The notes under the pieces: model-generated
Databases searched by the model: none
What the model was told of the DNA's origin: nothing
What the model saw: only the letters and a program-made list of their open reading frames with translations
Translations under genes and position numbers: made by a program
From: Oscillospiraceae bacterium
GTDB taxonomy: Bacteria; Bacillota; Clostridia; Oscillospirales; Oscillospiraceae
Direction: 5' to 3'
DNA: 7,599 nt
Assembly: GCA_024404735.1 (NCBI GenBank)
Contig: JAKSPP010000070.1
Coordinates: 1-7,599 of the forward strand
Part shown: positions 1 to 6,355 of the stretch, piece after piece
Numbering within the stretch: the first letter of the stretch is position 1
Layout: each line of letters begins with the position of its first letter

Positions 1-54
1 TTATTGTTAGGTTTCTATCTTCTTGTGCTCTACCCCAACTATTGACATAGAGCC
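1..54. mobile_element. Possible end of an insertion sequence (ISL3-like terminus)
   Basis: From 54 down to 27 the minus strand begins GGCTCTATGTCAATAG, continues with TTGGGG and ends TAGAGC. From memory this resembles the terminal inverted repeats of ISL3-family elements in Firmicutes, which begin with GG and are said to make 8-base target duplications. Placing the boundary at 54/55 puts the palindromic octamer GCATTTGC (62-55) immediately outside. No transposase coding is visible because only 54 bases are present. A non-mobile intergenic sequence is the alternative. The call rests on recall and position, not on a search. Confidence 0.33.
27..53. repeat. Short inverted repeat with 6-base arms
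   Basis: GCTCTA (27-32) and TAGAGC (48-53) are perfect inverted arms separated by 15 bases, with a smaller CTAT/ATAG palindrome (39-42 and 47-50) partly inside. No T-tract follows on either strand, so it is not a standard intrinsic terminator. It may be part of the putative insertion-sequence end. Confidence 0.5.
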
Positions 55-80
55 GCAAATGCTCCGGCAGGGCCTTTTTT
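55..80 (-). terminator. Possible half of an intrinsic terminator after dapL
   Basis: Starting 11 bases after the dapL stop, the minus strand reads six A (80-75) and then the GC-rich arm GGCCCTGCCGGAGC (74-61), followed by ATTTGC (60-55). This is how the upstream half of a bidirectional terminator looks: A-tract, stem arm, short loop. The expected partner arm GCTCCGGCAGGGCC followed by a T-tract is not present downstream within the window. As it stands there is no complete hairpin with a U-tract for dapL. Read on the plus strand, the same bases are a GC arm followed by TTTTTT, again with no upstream partner. The terminator identity is inferred. Confidence 0.4.
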
Positions 81-91
81 AAGCTTTATTA

Positions 92-1276
92 TTATTTTTT
101 GAGAAGCTTTACAAGACGGGAGGCTGCCTCCATTGTATCCTCGGGGGATGAGAAGGTTGAAAAACGGAAATAACCGTCTCCGCATTTTCCGAAGCCCTCG
201 CCGGGAGTGCCGACAACCTGAATTTCATTAAGAAGCTTGTCAAAGAAGGTCCAGCTGTCACAGCCGTCGGGGCACTTCATCCATATATAAGGGGCATTAT
301 GTCCGCCGGTGTAGTAAATTCCGAGTTCATCAAGGGCGCGCATCAGCATACGTGCATTTTCCTTATAAACATCAATGTTTCTGTGAATCTGCTTCTGACC
401 CTCATCGGTAAATACTGCGGATGCGCCCTTCTGCAGTATGTAGGAAATGCCGTTGGTCTTTGTTGTACGGTTTCTGACCCACATGGAATTTAAGTTCATT
501 CCGCCTCTTGTGAGCTCGGAAGGGATAACGGTGTATCCGCAGCGGGTTCCTGTAAAGCCTGCGGTTTTGGAAAGAGAACAAATCTCTATTGCACAGGCTC
601 TTGCTCCGTCAATTTCAAAAATGCTGTGGGGAAGACTGTTATCCTCAATAAAAGCCTCATAGGCCGCATCAAAGATAATTACGGCATCCTTTTTATTTGC
701 ATAGTCTACCCATTCCTTCAGGGCTTCTTTTCCGAAAACGGCACCTGTGGGGTTGTTGGGTGAGCATATGTAAATAACATCGGGATTAAGGCTGTCATCG
801 GGAGAGGGAAGAAAATCATTTTCCATACCGGAGGGAATATGAATAATGGTGTTTCCGGCCATAACATTGGCATCAACATAGGCAGGATAGGCAGGCTCCA
901 TTATCATAACGGTTTTGTCTCTGCCGAAAAGGTCGAGAATATCGCCCAGCTCATCGCTTGCACCGCTGGAAACGAAAACTTCATCGGAGGAGAGCTTTAC
1001 GCCCCTTTTGCCGTAGTATTCCGCAATTGCCTCTCTCAGGAAATCCGCTCCGCACTCAGGCATATATCCGTGGAAGCTGCCCTTTTCGCTCTGGTCGTCA
1101 ACGGCCTCATGAAGCTTCTTTATAACTGCATCGCAGAGGGGTAGAGAAACATCACCGATGCCCATTCGAAGAAGCTTTGTTCCGGGATGCTCCTCAAGAT
1201 ATTTTTTTGTTTTCTGGGCGATATTATAGAAAAGGTAGGAATCCTTAAGATTTGCATAATTTGTATTCGGTGTCAT
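92..1276 (-). CDS. dapL: LL-diaminopimelate aminotransferase
   Basis: DapL converts tetrahydrodipicolinate directly to LL-diaminopimelate with glutamate as amino donor, bypassing the succinyl or acetyl steps of the other lysine pathways. The 394-residue length is nearly typical (about 400-410). It is a fold-type I PLP aminotransferase: GIGDVSLPL (39-47), SSGASDELGDI (103-113), SPNNPTG (172-178), Asp203 and Tyr206 in FDAAYEAF, the Schiff-base Lys237 in SLSKTAGFTGTR with Arg245 at the cofactor phosphate, and Arg371 in FRFS for a substrate carboxylate. The N-terminal SYLF segment and the RNRTTKTNGISYILQKGA stretch are DapL-like rather than general aspartate-aminotransferase sequence. The start at 1276 has GAGGT 9 bases upstream, inside the end of dapF. 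The gene ends in tandem TAA codons and is the last gene of the cluster in this window. A general aromatic or aspartate aminotransferase is the alternative, but adjacency to dapF argues against it. Confidence 0.95.
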   Translation of the reverse strand: MTPNTNYANLKDSYLFYNIAQKTKKYLEEHPGTKLLRMGIGDVSLPLCDAVIKKLHEAVDDQSEKGSFHGYMPECGADFLREAIAEYYGKRGVKLSSDEVFVSSGASDELGDILDLFGRDKTVMIMEPAYPAYVDANVMAGNTIIHIPSGMENDFLPSPDDSLNPDVIYICSPNNPTGAVFGKEALKEWVDYANKKDAVIIFDAAYEAFIEDNSLPHSIFEIDGARACAIEICSLSKTAGFTGTRCGYTVIPSELTRGGMNLNSMWVRNRTTKTNGISYILQKGASAVFTDEGQKQIHRNIDVYKENARMLMRALDELGIYYTGGHNAPYIWMKCPDGCDSWTFFDKLLNEIQVVGTPGEGFGKCGDGYFRFSTFSSPEDTMEAASRLVKLLKK

Positions 1277-1278
1277 AT

Positions 1279-2064
1279 TTATATTACCTCACATTCACAT
1301 ACTATGGCGGCAGGACCTGTCATCAGAACTGAATCGTCATCAAGAATTGTAATATGCAGGGTTCCGCCGTCAAGGATTACGGCAACATCCTCGTTCCTTC
1401 TGCAGTATCCGGCTTTAACAGCGGCTGCAACAGAAGCGCAGGAGCCTGTTCCGCAGGCCATGGTAATTCCGCTGCCTCTCTCCCAGACGCGCATTCTCAG
1501 GGTGTTCTTGTCGATTACGGTAACAAATTCAACATTTACTCCCTCGGGGAAGTATTCGTGCTTTTCCAGTGCTGCACCGAGAGTATCAAGGGGGGCGTTT
1601 TCAGCATCATCCGTAAAGATAACTCCGTGTGGATTTCCAACCGAAACGGGTGTGAGAGTAACATCCTGTCCGAGGGCGGAAAGAGTAACGGGCATATTGG
1701 CCTCGGCCCTTCCCATATCAACGGTAACCTTGTAAACGGCTCCGTTTTTTGCGCTCATATCAAGATGCTTTATTCCGGAAAGAGTTTCAATACTGAGCTT
1801 TGTCTTGTCGGTATAGCCCTTGTCATAGACGTATTTTCCCACACAGCGTATGCCGTTTCCGCACATTCTGGCCTCACTGCCGTCTGCATTGAAAATTCGC
1901 ATCCTGAAGTCGGCAATTTTTGAGGGCAGAATCAGTATTATTCCGTCCGAACCGACTCCGAAGTGCCTGTCTGACAGCTTAACCGAGAGCTCTTCGGGCT
2001 TTTCCACATCTCCGTAGAAGTAGAGATAATCGTTTCCACGTCCCTGCATCTTTGTAACCTTCAT
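1279..2064 (-). CDS. dapF: Diaminopimelate epimerase
   Basis: DapF interconverts LL- and meso-diaminopimelate without a cofactor, using two active-site cysteines. meso-DAP is the lysine precursor and, in many bacteria, the peptidoglycan cross-linking residue. The 261-residue product is slightly short (270-280 is common). It has the two-fold pseudo-symmetric pattern: substrate segment GRGNDY (8-13), catalytic Cys68 in MCGNGIRC, then GNPH (143-146), WERG (194-197) and the second catalytic Cys204 in ACGTGSCA. Small departures are MQGRGNDY where many enzymes have M-H-G-x-G-N-D-F/Y, and GNPHGV where GNPHCV is frequent; neither touches a catalytic residue. The start at 2064 has AGGAG 10 bases upstream, directly after the carB TGA. 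The stop lies 2 bases before dapL, which makes the LL-DAP that DapF uses. Confidence 0.97.
   Translation of the reverse strand: MKVTKMQGRGNDYLYFYGDVEKPEELSVKLSDRHFGVGSDGIILILPSKIADFRMRIFNADGSEARMCGNGIRCVGKYVYDKGYTDKTKLSIETLSGIKHLDMSAKNGAVYKVTVDMGRAEANMPVTLSALGQDVTLTPVSVGNPHGVIFTDDAENAPLDTLGAALEKHEYFPEGVNVEFVTVIDKNTLRMRVWERGSGITMACGTGSCASVAAAVKAGYCRRNEDVAVILDGGTLHITILDDDSVLMTGPAAIVCECEVI
1286..1290 (-). promoter_or_regulatory. Ribosome-binding site of dapL
   Basis: GAGGT lies within the last dapF codons, 9 bases before the dapL ATG at 1276. It supports that start and implies coupling of dapL to dapF translation. Confidence 0.75.
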
Positions 2065-2074
2065 ATTAATAATG

Positions 2075-2079
2075 CTCCT
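2075..2079 (-). promoter_or_regulatory. Ribosome-binding site of dapF
   Basis: AGGAG directly follows the carB TGA and is spaced 10 bases from the dapF ATG at 2064. Confidence 0.8.
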
Positions 2080-5000
2080 TCAGTCGTTAATTGTGGATAT
2101 TCCTATTGTCAGCTCTTCAAGTACATCAAGAAGAACTCTTACAGTGTCAAGGGAGGTGAACATAGTAACACCGTTCTGGGTTGCACAGTTTCTTATTGCC
2201 GCTCCGTCCACATAATGAACCCCGGAAAGAATTGCGCGTGTATTGATAACATAGCTGACATAGCCTGCTCTGATTGCTTCGAGAATTTCGGTTGAGCCTT
2301 CGGAGAGCTTCCTGCGGATTCTTGTTTTAATTCCGTGGTTTTTAAGAAATTCCGCAGTTGCAATTGTGGCCTCAATATTAAAGCCCATGTTGTAGAAACG
2401 GCGTACCAGAGGAAGAACCTCTTCCTTGTCCTCATCCGCAACGGTTACTATTACGGTTCCGTAGTTTTTAAGCTTAAGTCCGGAAGCAATAAGGGCCTTA
2501 TACATGGCTCTGTGTATTTCCCTGTCGTATCCGATTGCTTCTCCTGTTGATTTCATCTCCGGTGACAGATATGCATCCATACCCCTGAGCTTGGAGAAGG
2601 AGAAGGCGGGAGCCTTAACGTAATATCTGCTCTTCTCGGGAGGATAGAGTACGTTAATTCCCTGCTCCTTCAGGCTCTTGCCCAGTATAACGAGAGTTGC
2701 AATATCCGCTATGGCATAGCCTGTTGCTTTGGAAAGGAAGGGAACCGTTCTGGAGGAACGGGGATTGACCTCAATAATGTAAACATCGTCTTTTTCGTCA
2801 ACAATGAACTGAATATTGAAAAGGCCCCTGATACCGATGCCCTTGCCGAGCTTTCTGGTGTAGTCCAGAATGGTTGTCTTAACCTTTTCGGAAAGACTGT
2901 AGGGCGGGTAGACGCTTATGGAGTCTCCGGAGTGAACGCCGGTTCTTTCAACAAGCTCCATAATTCCCGGTACGAAAACGTCTTCACCGTCACATACGGC
3001 GTCAACCTCAACCTCGCGGCCCTGAATGTAATGGTCAACCAGTACCGGCTTATCCTCGTTAACCTTGGCGGCTGTCTCAAGATACTGCCTTAAGGCCGCT
3101 TCCTTTGCCACTATCTGCATTGCTCTTCCGCCGAGTACAAAGCTCGGACGGACAAGTACGGGATATCCAACCTCATTTGCGGCACGAACGCCGTCCTCTA
3201 TATTTGTAACGGCAAGGCCCTTCGGCTGGGGGATTCCCAGAGAGATGAGGAGCCTTTCGAAGCTGTCTCTGTTCTCAGCCTTGTCGATAGCCTCAACATC
3301 CGTTCCGATTATCTTAACGCCTCTTTCGGCAAGGGGGGCTGCCAGATTGACCGCAGTCTGTCCGCCGAGGGATGCAATAACACCTATGGGCTTTTCAAGG
3401 GCAATTATATTGCATACGTCCTCTGTGCACAGAGGCTCAAAATAGAGCTTGTCGGAGCAGGTGTAGTCTGTTGATACTGTTTCGGGATTGTTGTTGATTA
3501 TAATGGCCTCATATCCCGCTGCCTTGATGGTTTGAACGGCATGAACGCTTGAGTAGTCAAATTCTACGCCCTGTCCTATGCGTATAGGGCCGGAGCCCAG
3601 AACGATAATTTTTTCTTTGTCGGAGACGATGCTCTCGTTTTCATCCTCGTAGGTGGAGTAAAAATAGGGAACATAGCTTAAGAACTCGCCTGCGCAGGTG
3701 TCAATCATTTTGTAAACCGGGAAAATATTGTGTTTCCTGCGAAGGGCGAAAATATTATCCTCGGTTGTTCCCCAGATAACAGCGACAGCCTTATCCGAAA
3801 AGCCCATACGCTTTGCTTCATAAAGAGCCTCGGGGCTTCCGACGGCAGCCTTAAGGGTCTGCTCCTCAAGTATAATATTTCTGAGTTTTCTTAAGAAAAA
3901 TTTATCGATGGCCGTAATGGCGTTGATTTCATCGGGAGTAGCACCCAGACGGAGCAGCTTTGCAATGGCGTAAATTCTGTCATCGGTGCCGATTTTTATG
4001 TAGGAGAGGAGCTCATCCTTTGTATAGGCGTCAAATTTCGGCATATGCAGATGGTAGCAGCCTATTTCAAGGCTTCTTATAGCCTTGAGAAGGCTTTCCT
4101 CAAAGGTTCTTCCGACACTCATGGTTTCGCCGGTTGCCTTCATCTGCGTTCCGAGGCTGTTGTTTGCATCCGCAAATTTATCGAAGGGAAAGCGGGGCAT
4201 TTTGGTTACGATATAGTCAAGGCTGGGCTCAAAGCATGCGGGCGTATTTGCCAGCATAATTTCATCAAGAGTCATTCCGACGGCGATTTTTGCGGATACT
4301 CTTGCAATGGGGTAACCGCTCGCCTTACTTGCAAGAGCAGAGGAGCGGGATACTCTCGGGTTAACCTCTATCAGATAATACTGAAATGAGTATGGGTCAA
4401 GGGCAAACTGAACATTGCAGCCTCCCTCTATTTTTAGCTCCCTGATAATTTTGAGAGCGGAATCTCTGAGCATGTGATATTCCTTGTTTGTAAGCGTCTG
4501 TGAGGGGCAGACAACAATGGAATCTCCGGTGTGAATTCCGACGGGGTCGAGGTTTTCCATATTGCAGACGGTGATGGCGGTGTCGTTTCCGTCTCTCATT
4601 ACCTCATATTCTATTTCCTTAAAGCCCTTGATGCTCTTTTCAATAAGCACCTGATGAACAGGGGACAGGGAAAGAGCATTTTTCATTATCTCTTCAAACT
4701 CGGTTTCGTTATCCGCAAAACCGCCTCCGGTTCCGCCGAGAGTGAAGGCGGGTCTTAATACAACGGGAAAGCCGATATTTCTTGCCGCTTCCAGTCCTTC
4801 CTCGAGACTGCAGGCGATTTCGGAGGGGAGAACGGGCTCACCGAGGCTCTGGCAAAGCTCCTTGAAAAGCTCTCTGTCCTCGGCTCTCTCTATACTCTCG
4901 CTTTTTGTACCCAGAAGCTCTGTCCCGCATTCCTTCAGAACGCCTTTTTTCTCAAGGCTCATGGCAAGGTTAAGTCCCGTCTGTCCGCCAATACCGGGGA

Positions 5001-5259
5001 CAATTGCATCGGGTCTTTCGTAGCGGATTATTTTCGCAATGTACTCAAGAGTAAGGGGCTCCATATAGACCTTATCCGCTATGGTGGTGTCGGTCATTAT
5101 GGTTGCGGGGTTAGAATTGCAGAGGATAACCTCGTAGCCCTCCTCCTTAAGAGCAAGGCATGCCTGAGTTCCGGCGTAGTCAAATTCGGCGGCCTGACCG
5201 ATAACGATAGGGCCGGAGCCTATAACCAGAATTTTTTTAATGTCTGTTCTCTTAGGCAT
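2080..5259 (-). CDS. carB: Carbamoyl-phosphate synthase large subunit
   Basis: CarB makes carbamoyl phosphate from bicarbonate, two ATP and ammonia channelled from CarA. The frame is open up to 5385, but the Met at 5259 is the start: GGAGG ends 9 bases before it, the protein then begins MPKRTDIKKILVIGSGP as in the family, and length becomes 1059 residues (usual about 1060-1075). There are two homologous ATP-grasp halves. The first (about 1-400) has GSGPIVIGQAAEFDYAG, Arg129, Arg169, Glu215 and EVNPRVSRSSA. An oligomerisation region spans about 400-550. The second half (about 550-935) has GSGPIRIGQGVEFDYS, RPSFVLGGRAM and EVNPRSSRTVPF. The duplication shows in DNA too: two short identical blocks recur at the same 31-base offset (3553-3597 and 5176-5220). 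The C-terminal regulatory MGS-like domain (about 936-1059) keeps Lys945, Thr965, Thr968, Lys984 and Asn1006, matching nucleotide-binding residues of the E. coli enzyme. dapF follows after 15 bases. Confidence 0.98.
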   Translation of the reverse strand: MPKRTDIKKILVIGSGPIVIGQAAEFDYAGTQACLALKEEGYEVILCNSNPATIMTDTTIADKVYMEPLTLEYIAKIIRYERPDAIVPGIGGQTGLNLAMSLEKKGVLKECGTELLGTKSESIERAEDRELFKELCQSLGEPVLPSEIACSLEEGLEAARNIGFPVVLRPAFTLGGTGGGFADNETEFEEIMKNALSLSPVHQVLIEKSIKGFKEIEYEVMRDGNDTAITVCNMENLDPVGIHTGDSIVVCPSQTLTNKEYHMLRDSALKIIRELKIEGGCNVQFALDPYSFQYYLIEVNPRVSRSSALASKASGYPIARVSAKIAVGMTLDEIMLANTPACFEPSLDYIVTKMPRFPFDKFADANNSLGTQMKATGETMSVGRTFEESLLKAIRSLEIGCYHLHMPKFDAYTKDELLSYIKIGTDDRIYAIAKLLRLGATPDEINAITAIDKFFLRKLRNIILEEQTLKAAVGSPEALYEAKRMGFSDKAVAVIWGTTEDNIFALRRKHNIFPVYKMIDTCAGEFLSYVPYFYSTYEDENESIVSDKEKIIVLGSGPIRIGQGVEFDYSSVHAVQTIKAAGYEAIIINNNPETVSTDYTCSDKLYFEPLCTEDVCNIIALEKPIGVIASLGGQTAVNLAAPLAERGVKIIGTDVEAIDKAENRDSFERLLISLGIPQPKGLAVTNIEDGVRAANEVGYPVLVRPSFVLGGRAMQIVAKEAALRQYLETAAKVNEDKPVLVDHYIQGREVEVDAVCDGEDVFVPGIMELVERTGVHSGDSISVYPPYSLSEKVKTTILDYTRKLGKGIGIRGLFNIQFIVDEKDDVYIIEVNPRSSRTVPFLSKATGYAIADIATLVILGKSLKEQGINVLYPPEKSRYYVKAPAFSFSKLRGMDAYLSPEMKSTGEAIGYDREIHRAMYKALIASGLKLKNYGTVIVTVADEDKEEVLPLVRRFYNMGFNIEATIATAEFLKNHGIKTRIRRKLSEGSTEILEAIRAGYVSYVINTRAILSGVHYVDGAAIRNCATQNGVTMFTSLDTVRVLLDVLEELTIGISTIND

Positions 5260-6346
5260 GGCTGTTTTCCTCCAGCATTGAGATGAAATAATCGAAAAGA
5301 TAATCACTGTCCTGAGGTCCGGGGGCACTTTCGGGGTGATACTGAACCGAGAAGATTTTCTCGGCTTTGTTTTCCTGTCCCTCAACGGTATTATCCAGAA
5401 TATTTATGTGGGTGACGGTAAGCCCGGTTCCCTCAAGACTTTCGGGGTTAACCGCATAGGAATGGTTCTGGCTTGTCATCTCGATTTTTCCCGTTTTGAG
5501 ATTCCTTACGGGATGATTTCCACCTCTGTGTCCGAATTTGAGCTTATATGTGTCACCGCCGCAGGCAAGGGCGATTATCTGATGCCCCAGGCATATTCCG
5601 AAAACAGGCAACTTTCCGCGAAGGGCTTTAATAAGCTCAATTACCTCGGAGGCATCCTTGGGGTCTCCGGGACCGTTGGAGATGAATACCCCGTCCGGGG
5701 AAAGCTTAAGAACTTCCTCTGCGCTTGTATTATATGGAAGAACTACAACATCGCAGCCGTGCCTGTTAAGGGAGCGTACAATGTTCTTTTTCATTCCGCA
5801 GTCTATTGCGGCAACAAGATACCTTCCGGAAGGCGCATCGGAGCGGAAGGCTTTTTTACAGCTTACCCTCGAAACAGCATCGTGAGGCAGCTGGTTTGCT
5901 GAGAGAAATGCCATAGCCTCATTGTCGGAAAGCTCCGCACTGCACAGATATGCCTTGCAGCAACCCTTTTCCCTTATGCTTTTTGCAAGCTTTCTTGTAT
6001 CAATTCCCCATATTCCCGGCACTTTAAGCTGCTCCATTATTTCTCCGAGGGATTTTTCACCCCTGAAGTTGGATGGCTCGGGATTATATTCTCTGACGAT
6101 TAAGGCGCCGATGGAGGGAAAATCGGTTTCATAGTCCTCCTCCGGCATACCGTAATTTCCTATGAGAGGGTATGTGAATACTACGCCCTGGTCCGTGTAT
6201 GAGGGGTCGGAGAATATTTCCTGATATCCCGCCATAGAGGTGTTGAAAACAGCCTCAATTAGTCTGTCCTCTCCTGTGTAGCCAAAGCCGTATCCGTAAT
6301 AAATATCGCCCGTTTCAAGTACAAGCTTTTTATCAAACTGCTTCAT
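5252..6346 (-). CDS. carA: Carbamoyl-phosphate synthase small (glutaminase) subunit
   Basis: CarA hydrolyses glutamine and passes the ammonia to CarB for carbamoyl phosphate, the precursor of pyrimidines and arginine. The product is 364 residues, normal or slightly short for the family. The N-terminal small-subunit domain (about 1-150) carries FNTSMAGYQE (34-43). The C-terminal class I amidotransferase domain (about 175-360) has SNGPGDP (223-229), the nucleophile elbow GICLGHQ with Cys252, and YHPE with His337 and Glu339, so the triad is complete. The start at 6346 fits the family, whose proteins begin close to the LVLE..G segment, and AAGGAG lies 12 bases upstream. The last 8 bases overlap the start of carB, as expected for subunits made in equal amounts. 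This is the classical small subunit rather than another amidotransferase, because the N-terminal domain and the adjacent carB are both present. Confidence 0.98.
   Translation of the reverse strand: MKQFDKKLVLETGDIYYGYGFGYTGEDRLIEAVFNTSMAGYQEIFSDPSYTDQGVVFTYPLIGNYGMPEEDYETDFPSIGALIVREYNPEPSNFRGEKSLGEIMEQLKVPGIWGIDTRKLAKSIREKGCCKAYLCSAELSDNEAMAFLSANQLPHDAVSRVSCKKAFRSDAPSGRYLVAAIDCGMKKNIVRSLNRHGCDVVVLPYNTSAEEVLKLSPDGVFISNGPGDPKDASEVIELIKALRGKLPVFGICLGHQIIALACGGDTYKLKFGHRGGNHPVRNLKTGKIEMTSQNHSYAVNPESLEGTGLTVTHINILDNTVEGQENKAEKIFSVQYHPESAPGPQDSDYLFDYFISMLEENSHA
5269..5273 (-). promoter_or_regulatory. Ribosome-binding site of carB
   Basis: GGAGG lies inside the end of carA, 9 bases before the ATG at 5259. 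It decides the carB start: the open frame runs another 42 codons upstream, but that extension is out-of-frame carA sequence with no family resemblance. Confidence 0.85.
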
Positions 6347-6355
6347 AATGAAGGC

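Noticed and set aside
42..47. TTGACA on the plus strand as a -35 element of an outward promoter from the putative IS end
   Set aside because: A perfect -35 hexamer, but the position 17 bases downstream (65-70) reads CGGCAG, which is not a -10 box. It would also read antisense to dapL.
48..80. Complete plus-strand intrinsic terminator ending in TTTTTT at 75-80
   Set aside because: The bases upstream of the T-tract form only 3-4 bp stems (GCCG/CGGC or GGC/GCC). There is no adequate hairpin in the present sequence.
1187..1735. Long plus-strand open frame of 182 codons opposite dapL/dapF
   Set aside because: It lies antisense to two well-supported genes, has no recognisable motif, and crosses the dapF/dapL junction. 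It is a codon-bias shadow.
1354..1923. Plus-strand open frame of 189 codons opposite dapF
   Set aside because: Entirely antisense to dapF, whose catalytic motifs are intact. The composition is not protein-like and no family is recognised.
3553..5220. Repeated DNA blocks at 3553-3597 and 5176-5220 as a possible mobile or regulatory repeat
   Set aside because: They encode the equivalent nucleotide-binding segments of the two ancestral halves of CarB, a known internal duplication.
5260..5385. Upstream extension of carB (42 codons) giving a 1101-residue protein
   Set aside because: It overlaps carA coding in another frame, is unlike CarB N-termini, and the Met at 5259 has a well-placed GGAGG.
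5336..5902. Plus-strand open frame of 188 codons opposite carA
   Set aside because: Fully antisense to the carA amidotransferase domain, with no independent start signal or domain.
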